Shown piece after piece: positions 7,588 to 14,673 of a stretch of 64,000 bases of DNA; within the stretch, counting starts at the first letter, position 1; every line of letters begins with the position of its first letter. The translations under genes and the position numbers were made by a program. The notes under the pieces were generated by a model. It did not search any database, had not been told where the DNA came from, and was given only the letters and a program-made list of their open reading frames with translations. This stretch comes from Heterotrichella gracilis (taxonomy: Eukaryota > Sar > Xanthophyceae > Tribonematales > Xanthonemataceae): assembly GCA_032358255.1 (NCBI GenBank), contig JAULBX010009880.1, positions 44,655 to 108,654 of the forward strand, in the 5' to 3' direction.

Positions 7588-7967
7588 CCTGCATCCTCCA
7601 TTTCACAATCGAGATAAAGCGAAACTCTGTAAGGTTCAAACAAGGTTCTACCATCTGGGGTGTCTTGGTAAACGATTTTTACCGAACCGTTTCCGGGATT
7701 TACGTTGCCCAAATCGTAGTAGCGTTGTTTTGGTGGGACATTGATTCCTGACATCAATAATTTGCTTTCGTAATTTTCAGGGAAGTATTCTTCCTTATTT
7801 ATTTCGATTCTCTGACTTCCTCTGTAGTACATCAAATCATCTTTGTCAGAGGTTACCAATATCCCTTTCACGGCCTTGATGTTTTTATCCAATTCAAAGG
7901 TTTTGGTGAGGCTTTGGTTGCCGACCGTAATTTGTATATCGAATCTTTTCTTTACTGGCTTTAACAT
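7584..7967 (-). CDS. Small beta-rich protein, candidate capsid component
   Basis: 127 residues, almost entirely predicted beta: FDIQITVGNQSLTKTFEL at the N-terminus, AVKGILVTSDKDDLMYYRG and ESKLLMSGINVPPKQRYYD in the middle, and YRVSLYLDCEM at the end. The pattern of about eight strands with short loops is compatible with a single jelly-roll. It ends in a 4-base overlap with the 176-residue gene. A hairpin lies just upstream at 7997-8025, so this pair may form its own expression unit. No family recognised. Confidence 0.5.
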   Translation of the reverse strand: MLKPVKKRFDIQITVGNQSLTKTFELDKNIKAVKGILVTSDKDDLMYYRGSQRIEINKEEYFPENYESKLLMSGINVPPKQRYYDLGNVNPGNGSVKIVYQDTPDGRTLFEPYRVSLYLDCEMEDAG

Positions 7968-7996
7968 GATCTTTTAATTAAGTGTTTGATTAATTA

Positions 7997-8025
7997 AGTC
8001 CGCAGTCATTTACTGCGGACTTTTT
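7997..8025. terminator. 9-bp hairpin terminator or attenuator between candidate capsid genes
   Basis: Perfect stem AGTCCGCAG / CTGCGGACT with a 7-base loop and T5 on the plus side; on the minus side it is followed by TTAATTAA. It lies between the 240-residue gene and the 127-residue gene, where it could lower downstream expression or stabilise the upstream mRNA. Confidence 0.65.
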
Positions 8026-8034
8026 CATCTCGTG

Positions 8035-8757
8035 TTACGGAGTAGTGATAGTGCCGAAGAGAGCAGCGAAAATCTGCGTGTTAGGAACTATCCCGTCCAT
8101 TGTTCCTAACTCCACAGTTAATTCAATCAGGATGTCATCATGAATTAAGCGAGGGTTTGCGAGTTTGTAATAGCCCACAGGAACACTGTGCAGATCTCTT
8201 GTTTTGAAAAGACTGTTACTACTTTCCGGTACGATTTGTTTTTTGTTACTTTTCAAAGAAAATTCTCCGTTTGCGATTGCCGGAAAATTCTCGATGGCTC
8301 CATAGTTTGCCGCCATGATTTTGTCTTTGGAGGCATCTACAGAAACTGCGGCGAGCAACACAATTCCACTTACAAGCAGTGCTTGGTTTTTAGGAAGTTT
8401 TGCGTTTGACACATTGCGCAATCCGATTTCTTTATCATCCTGAGTCTCGAATAATTTGATTGTTTTCGAGTTTGCAGGTTTGATACTGTAGATCACAGTG
8501 TCTGCCAAACGAAGCTCATTGTTGTTTAAGCCGTCTTTGATGTGTTGCGGTAAGTCTCCAAAATGTTTTTCCATTTCGGCTCTTGAACCTCTGCTTGGTG
8601 CAGGTGGGCTTGTGAGTTTATTGATAGCCCGTTGGCGTTTTAGTGGATTCATTTTTCTTAATGCTCCCAATAATTCTTCCCCGTCCAAGCCGTCTAGTCC
8701 AAACAACGCACCTACGTTGTTGTATTCTTCTGATGTTCCTTCCATGATATCTAACAT
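8035..8757 (-). CDS. Candidate major virion protein (beta-rich, 240 aa)
   Basis: 240 residues. The N-terminus (1-75) is helical and charged, then a beta-rich body runs to the C-terminus. Strand-like segments include DTVIYSIKPANSKTIKLFET, ALLVSGIVLLAAVSVDA and GYYKLANPRLIHDDILIELT, ending in a hydrophobic FAALFGTITTP. A 'GYYKL-NP' segment before a final long strand is reminiscent of jelly-roll capsid proteins of small Bacteroidota phages, though I cannot confirm this. The gene is preceded by the longest intergenic region of the operon, which folds into a long stem, and followed by a strong hairpin. Isolated expression signals of this sort are typical of a highly expressed capsid gene. Confidence 0.45.
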   Translation of the reverse strand: MLDIMEGTSEEYNNVGALFGLDGLDGEELLGALRKMNPLKRQRAINKLTSPPAPSRGSRAEMEKHFGDLPQHIKDGLNNNELRLADTVIYSIKPANSKTIKLFETQDDKEIGLRNVSNAKLPKNQALLVSGIVLLAAVSVDASKDKIMAANYGAIENFPAIANGEFSLKSNKKQIVPESSNSLFKTRDLHSVPVGYYKLANPRLIHDDILIELTVELGTMDGIVPNTQIFAALFGTITTP

Positions 8758-8803
8758 GATTTTTGTTTTTTATGGTTTATGTTTATTTATTTTTTGCTTT
8801 TTA

Positions 8804-8898
8804 AAGGGCATAGCTTTCCTGGTTCCGCTATTTTTCCGAATAGGGATTTTGCTTAATGCAATAAGTTTTATTGAGGAACGTGGTGGGCTATGCCCCTT
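8804..8898. repeat. Long-range inverted repeat in the leader of the candidate capsid gene
   Basis: AAGGGCATAGC at 8804-8814 pairs with GCTATGCCCCTT at 8887-8898 (one extra C). Inside it a second pairing joins GGTTCC to GGAAC. In the leftward transcript this gives a stem of about 11 bp enclosing some 70 bases, ending about 47 bases before the ATG at 8757. It fills most of the 161-base gap between two genes. Confidence 0.6.
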
Positions 8899-8918
8899 TG
8901 GTTGGTAATGTTTTGGGC

Positions 8919-9488
8919 TTAATAGATTCTATCTTCTACTCCGGATATGTCATCATCGCCTCCTGACATTTGCCGTTTTTCAAATTCTTCGCTCTTGCGA
9001 GTGATTTCATTTTCGATAGTATCGAGAGAACCCATGTTGAGTTCACCTCCGGGATATTTGAAGTACTGGACTTCACCTAAACCGGCTGCGCCTTCTTCGT
9101 TTGGTTTGGCCTTGGTAAACTTGTCCAGGTACAGACGCTCTTTGATGTTTTCACCGAAGGCTTTCAGTCTTTCTTTGATGCCTTCTATTCCATCAACTGA
9201 AGTGCCGCTCATGCCTTTCGCAACTGCATAACCACCACTTGCAATCATGCCTATACCCAAACTTGTTATTCGGTTGTTTTTACAGTAGTGTCCGATAAAG
9301 GCTGTCGATAAACCAACAAATAGTGAGGGTCTGCCAATCGCTACGCCAATGCCCGCACCGACTGCTCCTACGATGAGAGATTTTGCGGTTTCCTTTAAGC
9401 TGTTACCTGCGTTACCTTTTGTCTCCAGTTCTTTTAAGAGTGCCAAAACCTGCGCTTTTTTTCCACTAGATTTTTTTTCCTTGCTCAT
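8919..9488 (-). CDS. Glycine-rich membrane protein of the viral-like operon
   Basis: 189 residues. A basic N-terminus precedes a central hydrophobic region (about 35-92) with two or three glycine-rich helices (LIVGAVGAGIGVAIG; LFVGLSTAFIGHY; SLGIGMIASGGYAVAKG). The C-terminal half is charged and soluble, with Gly/Asp-rich ends. It lies directly downstream of the transglutaminase-like gene. The composition is that of small virion or inner-membrane proteins rather than a transporter. No family is recognised. Confidence 0.55.
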   Translation of the reverse strand: MSKEKKSSGKKAQVLALLKELETKGNAGNSLKETAKSLIVGAVGAGIGVAIGRPSLFVGLSTAFIGHYCKNNRITSLGIGMIASGGYAVAKGMSGTSVDGIEGIKERLKAFGENIKERLYLDKFTKAKPNEEGAAGLGEVQYFKYPGGELNMGSLDTIENEITRKSEEFEKRQMSGGDDDISGVEDRIY

Positions 9489-9519
9489 TTTTTTATTTTT
9501 TAGATTAATTATTGATTTT

Positions 9520-11253
9520 TTACATAAGGGCGATCATGGATTTTTTGCCATTCTTACCACCGCGATTACCCCCTTTCTTTTTTTTGTTTTTTTTGGAGGA
9601 TACACCATTCAGCGCACCTTGCCTTTTGATTGCGGGTTTTTCCTCACCCTCTTTGGTGGCGTAATACACAACTGCTGACACCAGTCCAACTACTGCAACA
9701 ACTGCTACTGGTTTGATCCACTTTTTGTTTTTTTCATAAAAGGCTTTTATCCCCATCATTGTAGGCCCTGATAATATCCCGTCTGTGCTTTCCTCTGAAG
9801 ATTCAGGATTTTCTTCATTAATGGATTCACTTGTTGTGACTTGTGTTTCTTCATTCACTGTTGCAGGGAGATTTTCTGAGCTTTCTTCAGATGCCGCTTC
9901 ATTATTTTCAGATGTTTCATTTTCTTGTTGGCCTGATTCTTCTGAACTTGTTTCTACTGTTGGTTCTGAATTTTCTGTGCCAGCATCTTCTGAATTTTGT
10001 GAAGTCTCTGAACCATCACCTTTCTTTTTGAATACTCCTTTTTTCTCATTCTTCCCTTTGTTTGGAAACAGATCACCAATAGATTTTAATAAAGCTGCAA
10101 GTGTGCCCATTGCAGTTGAAGCGGCTGCTATTGACGTTGCGGTTACCGGCTCTCCCAACTCCCCTAAACCTTCAAACCCTTCAAATCCTTCCATGCCATT
10201 TACAAATTCATCGGCGTAAATGTTTCCTAATAACTCAGGCAGGGGAGTAGATTCTTCATAACCATCTATTCCGGCTACTTCTTTATTTCTATTACCGTGT
10301 CCGGTAAGGATAGCATGTCTTAAATTTTCTGGTTTGCCACCTGCTGCATAGAATATTTTTTCGGTTTTGGTAAGTACGTCTTTCACTTTACCGTACTTTG
10401 ACATATCCATTCCTTTAGCCTTTGCTACTTCTGGACTTGCATAACCCCACTTGATGCGTTCTGCAATTTTAAGAACGTTTAATTTCATCGAGGCTAAAAT
10501 CCCAGCCCTTAATAAGACTGTCGCTGGATTTATCTTATTTACCTTATTGACTACTTTTAAAACTTTCTTACCGAAGTCTTTATGTTTTTCTTTATTCGCT
10601 GCTTTTTTTTCAGGAGACCTTTTAAATAGTCCTGGCTTTTTTCCGCCACCTGCTGCTGCATTTTTTTTGAGGAGTTTTCCTAACTCTCCCATACTTGTAT
10701 CGTCGATACCATCCAAAAATTGTAGTTCCATTTTGTAGTCTTTTTTAACTGTGTAAGGTTCTTCGTAATCAAATTTTCCAACTACGCAATCCATTATGAT
10801 GTGTTTGCCATTGCCAAGTGGCACAATAGGATAGATGTGTTGGAAATAATCTTCCTTGTACTTTGTGATTCGGTTTGTTACTGGTATTTCTAAAACGTAT
10901 AAACAGGTGGAGATGAATGTTGTCATGCAATCGCAGTCACCCTTTGCGTCATGGATTAATCTTCTTGGACTTCTTACCTGTTCTAAGCCCCTTTCATCTT
11001 TTTCATACTTAATATGAAACTTTACAAAGTGCCATAACTTTCTACAGGCTTCGTAAGTGCTGAGTCCTCTTAGTTCCTGATCTACATATTTTTCAACCTG
11101 CCATGCTGTTTTTTTGACGATCTGTGGAATAATGTCAACAGTATCAGACACAGTAGCACCCATTTTTACGGTCTCATCCATTGTCCTTGCTTTCGGAAAT
11201 AAATGTCTGTAGGGTTCAAGACTTAATAATTTAATTTGACTCGTGGCTTCCAT
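9520..11253 (-). CDS. Transglutaminase-like protein with acidic Ser/Glu linker and C-terminal membrane anchor
   Basis: 577 residues. Residues about 35-165 form a transglutaminase-like (papain-fold) domain with GDCDC at 105-109 (catalytic Cys most likely 107), His 139 in QHIYPIV and Asp 155 in IIMDC. A Lys-rich middle region (about 190-330) is followed by a low-complexity Ser/Glu/Asn/Thr tail (about 405-500), a membrane helix (about 512-531, PVAVVAVVGLVSAVVYYA) and a very basic C-terminus (about 545-572, K/G/N-rich). The start overlaps the stop of the LEA-like gene by one base (TGATG). In bacteria this fold acts as peptidase or cross-linking enzyme; in this element it could process peptidoglycan or virion proteins. 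Catalytic residues are visible; substrate unknown. Confidence 0.75.
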   Translation of the reverse strand: MEATSQIKLLSLEPYRHLFPKARTMDETVKMGATVSDTVDIIPQIVKKTAWQVEKYVDQELRGLSTYEACRKLWHFVKFHIKYEKDERGLEQVRSPRRLIHDAKGDCDCMTTFISTCLYVLEIPVTNRITKYKEDYFQHIYPIVPLGNGKHIIMDCVVGKFDYEEPYTVKKDYKMELQFLDGIDDTSMGELGKLLKKNAAAGGGKKPGLFKRSPEKKAANKEKHKDFGKKVLKVVNKVNKINPATVLLRAGILASMKLNVLKIAERIKWGYASPEVAKAKGMDMSKYGKVKDVLTKTEKIFYAAGGKPENLRHAILTGHGNRNKEVAGIDGYEESTPLPELLGNIYADEFVNGMEGFEGFEGLGELGEPVTATSIAAASTAMGTLAALLKSIGDLFPNKGKNEKKGVFKKKGDGSETSQNSEDAGTENSEPTVETSSEESGQQENETSENNEAASEESSENLPATVNEETQVTTSESINEENPESSEESTDGILSGPTMMGIKAFYEKNKKWIKPVAVVAVVGLVSAVVYYATKEGEEKPAIKRQGALNGVSSKKNKKKKGGNRGGKNGKKSMIALM

Positions 11254-11741
11254 CAGGCTTTAGGTTTTAAAGTGTTGTTGTCTGTTTTTTCATAAGCAAT
11301 TTTTTTCCATCCCAGATCAATGGTTGTGATCGTCTTTACAAAAATTGGAGCAGCTTGTTTATTTACCAGGAGATTAAAAATTCCACCGCCTAATGATAAC
11401 AGGCCAGTTGCAGGTAGGTTTATCATGATCCCACTTATTTTGGCTTCACCTTGTTTAGGAATTGTGATGTCCTTATTGATAACTTTTGAAGTGCCAATTA
11501 CTTTTTCTTTAAAAAGAATTTTGATAAACGGGTATTTAATTTTCAAAGAACTCATCGTCGGATTTTTTAGAGTGACATCTATTCTTACTGTAAGGCCATC
11601 CATTTTGAGAGAATGAATATTTGCCGTTGCAACAGATTCAAGTTGTGCGCTTGTACGCTTAAGTCCAGTTACATAAGCGACAATGGCTATGACTCCTGCC
11701 CCGATAGTTGTTCCGATTAATATTTTTTTAAGATTCCCCAT
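11253..11741 (-). CDS. LEA type 2 (WHy-domain-like) membrane-anchored protein
   Basis: 162 residues. An N-terminal membrane helix (about 6-24, ILIGTTIGAGVIAIVAYVTG) is followed by a domain of about 100 residues. The domain pattern LTVRIDVTLKNPTMSSLKIKYP, then INKDITIPKQGEAKISG, is that of LEA14/WHy beta-sandwich proteins. Such proteins usually sit in the periplasm attached to the membrane. Their role in phage-like elements is not established. The gene ends on the start codon of the transglutaminase-like gene, so the two products may act together. Confidence 0.65.
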   Translation of the reverse strand: MGNLKKILIGTTIGAGVIAIVAYVTGLKRTSAQLESVATANIHSLKMDGLTVRIDVTLKNPTMSSLKIKYPFIKILFKEKVIGTSKVINKDITIPKQGEAKISGIMINLPATGLLSLGGGIFNLLVNKQAAPIFVKTITTIDLGWKKIAYEKTDNNTLKPKA

Positions 11742-11744
11742 TTT

Positions 11745-11978
11745 TTATTCTACTGTTTTATCTAAATCATTTTCTTCTTCTTCTTTTGCTTTTTTGCGAT
11801 TAAGGATTTTCGCTGAAATTAAATCACCGGCGAGTTTGAAAAACATCCATATCGCTCCTCCGATTGCCGCCTTAACTGCGTATGCTCCTAGTCCTGAATA
11901 ATCCAGATTCGCAAAAAGTATCGCTCCCGTTAAGAAGGTTTGTGAAGTGCTGTCCGGTGTTGCTACGTTTGGTTTCAT
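11745..11978 (-). CDS. Small membrane protein (77 aa) of the viral-like operon
   Basis: The start is placed at ATG 11978 rather than at the upstream in-frame ATG at 12098. The longer version would encode unlikely residues through a promoter-like element. The protein has a hydrophobic segment (about 15-50, TFLTGAILFANLDYSG ... AAIGGAIWMFFKLAGDL) and a basic-acidic tail ending EEEENDLDKTVE. It is separated by only 3 bases from the LEA-like gene. Two weak helices with a Gly-rich turn fit a small virion-membrane protein. Family not recognised. Confidence 0.55.
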   Translation of the reverse strand: MKPNVATPDSTSQTFLTGAILFANLDYSGLGAYAVKAAIGGAIWMFFKLAGDLISAKILNRKKAKEEEENDLDKTVE

Positions 11979-12010
11979 GTTTATTTTTTTGTTAGTGATG
12001 TTTGTGAGTA

Positions 12011-12040
12011 CAAAGTTATGACGGGGTTTTTCGGCACTGT
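12011..12040 (-). promoter_or_regulatory. Copy A of the 30-bp element-specific promoter motif
   Basis: On the minus strand it reads ACAGTGCCGAAAAACCCCGT then CATAACTTTG, that is, a Bacteroidota -7 box TAACTTTG preceded by a conserved upstream block instead of the usual TTG. 27 of 30 positions match the copy at 13056-13085. It lies 33 bases upstream of the 77-residue membrane gene start and probably drives the late block. Confidence 0.6.
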
Positions 12041-12108
12041 GCCACTTTGTTCGCTCTGGGTGCGTCGGGGACTCACATAGCTTATCAAGGCAGCACATAG
12101 CTCACTCA

Positions 12109-12318
12109 TCACTTTGCCGCTCCATATTTATTCACCATAAATACTACCTGATTGACACTGTATTGTCCTCCTAATGGCTCACCCAATTCTTCTATAACAG
12201 GAGCAATCATTTTTCTAAGAATTTTCACTGAAACACCCAAGAGGTCTGCTAATTCCTTTTTGTTACGGGGTCTTTCGATTATCTGACGATTCTCCCCATT
12301 TGATTTATCTGAGTTCAT
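12109..12318 (-). CDS. Small helix-turn-helix DNA-binding protein
   Basis: 69 residues. The segment NKKELADLLGVSVKILRKMI (about 19-38) is a helix-turn-helix of the MerR/excisionase type: KELADLLGVS is the usual first helix and turn. The rest is a short wing-like region (GGQYSVNQVVFMVNKYG). It lies between the zinc-ribbon gene and the copy A promoter element, so it may regulate the switch to the downstream genes. Excisionase, repressor and replication-initiator accessory are all possible. Confidence 0.6.
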   Translation of the reverse strand: MNSDKSNGENRQIIERPRNKKELADLLGVSVKILRKMIAPVIEELGEPLGGQYSVNQVVFMVNKYGAAK

Positions 12319-12329
12319 ACTTCGTGTTT

Positions 12330-13007
12330 TTAGTAGTTAATAAATTGATAGTGCATTACAGAATTCATATACCATTGTAACAAATCCCAAGCTTGAAGAT
12401 TTATGAAAACATGTCTATAAAAAACGATGTCCAATACATTGCGTTCTTCGGCATAATTGAGGATCGCATCAGAAAATAAAGTCAGGCTCTCACCAAAATT
12501 AGATGTGATCTTTCTTTGCTCTTGCAAGGCATCATGCCATTTGTTCGCCCCACTTAAACCGTTATAAAACTTAATGTTTAACCAGTCTCCATGCTCTGCA
12601 ATAAAACGATACGGCTTTTCTAAAACATAACGTTTTGCTAGAACAACTTTTTCAACTAAGTATTTAAATGTTTCATCCACATTTAAACTTTCTTTGAAGT
12701 GTTCTGCGATTAATCGTTTGAATTTATTTTGTTGTTCTTCTGAAAAGTCTTTTGTTGACCAAAGCATTGAATGACAGAAAATAAAAAAGTCATCGGTTCT
12801 TTTAGCTAGTTTGATAGCGTTAAATAGTTTTCCATCTTCTACATGGATGTAGGACATTTTAGCTTTTTCTTCAGAACCTTCTTTATTGCTGCCAAACCCA
12901 GCCTTAGAGGATTTCCACCATTCTGCTTTACAAAGTGTGGAGCAGAAGTGTTTTTCTGATAATTCTGTTTCAAATTCTTTTTTACAATTCTCACAAATAT
13001 TTTTCAT
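12330..13007 (-). CDS. Zinc-ribbon protein of unknown function
   Basis: 225 residues, starting at ATG 13007 because the copy B promoter-like element occupies the in-frame extension up to 13118. The N-terminus has four Cys in the arrangement CENCKKEF ... HFCSTLCKAEWW (about 4-30), a treble-clef or zinc-ribbon motif. The remaining 190 residues are mostly helical with aromatic patches (YRFIAEHGDWLNIKFYNGLS) and no recognised domain. As an early gene with its own promoter it could be a replication or regulatory factor. Function unknown. Confidence 0.6.
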   Translation of the reverse strand: MKNICENCKKEFETELSEKHFCSTLCKAEWWKSSKAGFGSNKEGSEEKAKMSYIHVEDGKLFNAIKLAKRTDDFFIFCHSMLWSTKDFSEEQQNKFKRLIAEHFKESLNVDETFKYLVEKVVLAKRYVLEKPYRFIAEHGDWLNIKFYNGLSGANKWHDALQEQRKITSNFGESLTLFSDAILNYAEERNVLDIVFYRHVFINLQAWDLLQWYMNSVMHYQFINY

Positions 13008-13055
13008 AACCTTTGATTTTGAATTACAATTTTGATTTGTAATGTTTTCCTGAAT

Positions 13056-13085
13056 CAAAGGTATGACGGTGTATTTCGGCACTGT
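13056..13085 (-). promoter_or_regulatory. Copy B of the 30-bp element-specific promoter motif
   Basis: On the minus strand it reads ACAGTGCCGAAATACACCGT then CATACCTTTG, with -7 box TACCTTTG. Only three positions differ from copy A. It is placed 49 bases upstream of the zinc-ribbon gene start at 13007, a normal promoter distance. Confidence 0.6.
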
Positions 13086-13165
13086 TTCACATTGCATCAC
13101 TTTGTTAAACATTGTCAAACAAAATCACAACAAAGCTCATGTGAGCACTTCTAAGAATATGTATA

Positions 13166-13191
13166 AAATAAAAAAAGCCCTGAAGGGCTTT
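13166..13191 (-). terminator. Rho-independent terminator after the first small gene
   Basis: Stem AAAGCCC / GGGCTTT with loop TGAA. Read on the minus strand it is followed by a run of seven T. It would end transcription from the 68-residue HTH gene at 13264-13470, separating it from the zinc-ribbon gene's promoter. Confidence 0.75.
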
Positions 13192-13263
13192 CTAATAAAT
13201 GCTCGTAATAAATGACAGTATCACACTTTTTGTAAAACAATTTTATGTTTAGTTAAGTCATTT

Positions 13264-13470
13264 TTAATTTACGATCACGAATGGAACTGCAAATATTCTC
13301 AGGATTTTCCTAATCTGCTCGAAAGTCCAGTAATAGCCCATTTTCCTTCCAATAGAATTTCTATGTGGCTTTAGATCTCGGTTAATAGTGTGTTTTGGCA
13401 GGCCGATAAGTTGGGGTAACTCTTTGTTGTGATACATTCTGCATTGTATCTTTTTAAAATCATCTTCCAT
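13264..13470 (-). CDS. Small HTH-like protein, first gene of the element
   Basis: 68 residues. The segment ELPQLIGLPKHTINRDLKPH (about 17-36) has the look of a helix-turn-helix with a following wing (GRKMGYYWTFEQIRKIL). It is short and basic, like excisionase or Cro-sized regulators. It is isolated: a terminator lies downstream and AT-rich non-coding DNA upstream. Plausibly it is the element's regulator or an excisionase. Family not recognised with certainty. Confidence 0.5.
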   Translation of the reverse strand: MEDDFKKIQCRMYHNKELPQLIGLPKHTINRDLKPHRNSIGRKMGYYWTFEQIRKILRIFAVPFVIVN

Positions 13471-14124
13471 AGTTGTTGGGGCTTAGTACTGGTTAACCTA
13501 TTTTGATGGATTCAAAAACCCTGCCATATCTGAAAGAGTTTTAATTTGATGGAAGGCTACATAAGAGATATGTTTATATTTACAAAGATAACGAAACCAC
13601 AGTTACAATATTATATAGCTAGGACGTTTTCTGAGAACCGTTAGTTACAAATAGAAAACAAATTTTTTTAAAATTGATAAATGGAATTAATTTTAAAACA
13701 AGTTTTTAGTTTGAAAATTATTTTTGTAATCGAACTCTCAAACGACACAGAAAGTAGATTCATAGTCTGAATTTTTGTGTTTGTCGTTGAATTTCAGAAA
13801 ACAAAAATTATGAGCTTTATCGCTTTTATATAATTGATTTCAATTGTTAATCAATGTTTCACAAAAAAAATCCGTGAAAAAATTGAGTTTTGAGTGGTCA
13901 TTTTTTATTTACAGAACGCTGAAATGAATTTGCAAGTGGTAAAGGAATAAGTCAGGTTAGGAAGCCTTTTTCGCTTTTTTGCGCTTGCCGAACCTGAAAT
14001 CCTTGTATTTTGGATATGTGCTTCTTAGAGCTTGACTTGAAAAAGACTGAATATTTGACCGTAGGATAATAATTACTTCGTTATTATATTCGCAGTCCGG
14101 TAGAAAGTGTGCGGGTTTTTCTAA
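13471..14124. other. Gene-free AT-rich region with one strong imperfect hairpin
   Basis: About 650 bases without a credible gene. It contains the imperfect inverted repeat at 13952-13997 and the first copy of a 14-bp direct repeat at 14032-14045. The remainder is AT-rich and shows no tRNA, IS end or clear promoter. It may be the control region or right flank of the viral-like element. Confidence 0.6.
13952..13997. repeat. Imperfect inverted repeat (hairpin), 46 bp
   Basis: TCAGGTTAGGAAGC at 13952-13965 matches the reverse complement of 13983-13997 (GCTTGCCGAACCTGA) except for two mismatched or bulged positions. The T/C-rich loop holds CTTTTTCGCTTTTTTG. It could be an operator, RNA hairpin or element end; nothing nearby decides which. 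Confidence 0.55.
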
Positions 14125-14362
14125 ATGAAATTATTAAGCAAGGAGATATTACAAGAATATGGATTTATTGAGAATCCTGGTAAATCAACACTTACATTAG
14201 AAGTATTGACACGAGATAAAATTGATATAGTTATTAAGGACGGTTCTTTCTTCTATACTAACTTGGGATTTGATTATCCTATTAAGGATCTGGAAGGTTT
14301 AAGAAAGTTATATAAGGAATTGAGGAGAGAGGATTTAAAACCATTATATTGACTTGAAAAAG
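14032..14362. repeat. 14-bp direct repeat flanking a small ORF
   Basis: TTGACTTGAAAAAG occurs at 14032-14045 and again at 14349-14362, the second copy covering the stop of the 75-residue ORF. Starts are 317 bases apart. It could mark an insertion, a small duplication, or two related promoter -33 regions. Confidence 0.5.
14125..14352 (+). CDS. Small conserved-looking protein of unknown function (75 aa)
   Basis: 75 residues, soluble, alternating helix and strand, with the segment IDIVIKDGSFFYTNLGFDYP followed by IKDLEGLRKLYKELRREDL. I associate this 'GFYY-NLGFDYP-KDL..L..LYKE' pattern with short hypothetical proteins that recur in Bacteroidota genomes, but no role is known to me. It is a single gene on the plus strand between two hairpin-rich gaps. 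Confidence 0.55.
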   Translation: MKLLSKEILQEYGFIENPGKSTLTLEVLTRDKIDIVIKDGSFFYTNLGFDYPIKDLEGLRKLYKELRREDLKPLY

Positions 14363-14531
14363 TCTAGTAACGGATTCAGGATAATTCAAAATATATTAGA
14401 TTAGCTTTGCAGAGCCTTGTGTAAATGATTGTGGAGTCATGTGTTTGGTTTAGGGAATGATTGTGATGTAAAGGCATTAAATACACAATTCATTGAAAAC
14501 ATTGACCCCCACCGAAAATAAGTTAAAAATA

Positions 14532-14562
14532 TTGTGGTATTCAGAAAGAAGTTTTATTTTTG
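14532..14562 (+). promoter_or_regulatory. Bacteroidota-type promoter for a candidate small RNA
   Basis: TTG at 14532-14534, a 20-base spacer and TATTTTTG at 14555-14562 fit TTG-N19/20-TAnnTTTG. No ORF starts downstream; two hairpins and a T-run follow at once. Confidence 0.55.
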
Positions 14563-14567
14563 CCCCC

Positions 14568-14638
14568 GATTAATCCCTTTTTGGGTAGGGATTTTTCAAA
14601 GGTAGTTGCGAAAGTGACTACCTTTTCTTTTTTTTGAG
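14568..14638 (+). ncRNA. Candidate small RNA of about 70 nt with two hairpins
   Basis: Directly after the promoter lie hairpin 1 (AATCCCT / AGGGATT, 14572-14593) and hairpin 2 (AAGGTAGT / ACTACCTT, 14599-14624), the latter followed by a T-rich tract to 14635. Promoter, short body and terminator in 100 bases fit a free-standing small RNA. An alternative is a pair of terminators for the plus-strand gene at 14125. No known RNA family was recognised. Confidence 0.45.
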
Positions 14639-14673
14639 AATTTTTTTAGTTTAATAGAGATTTTATTGTACTC

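Larger units (their letters stand above)
1..13470 (-). mobile_element. Putative provirus / integrated viral element (left end outside window)
   Basis: All genes here run leftward, are short and tightly packed (several ATGA or TGATG overlaps), and differ in kind from the host genes to the right. Recognisable parts are two cell-wall-active enzymes, 2-TM holin-like proteins, a coiled-coil spanin-like protein, a phage-type structural protein, a transglutaminase-like protein, several beta-rich proteins of 104-240 residues and a RadC-methyltransferase fusion. About ten products carry one or two predicted membrane helices. No terminase, portal, tape-measure or tail gene is visible, nor an integrase or packaging ATPase, though the element continues beyond position 1. 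That it is viral-like is well supported. A tailless, membrane-containing virus is an inference. The right border is taken as the first gene of the block and may extend to about 14.6 kb. Confidence 0.6.

Noticed and set aside
9785-10219. 144-codon plus-strand open frame opposite the transglutaminase-like gene
   Set aside because: It is the antisense of the Ser/Glu-rich low-complexity linker and shows no protein features of its own.
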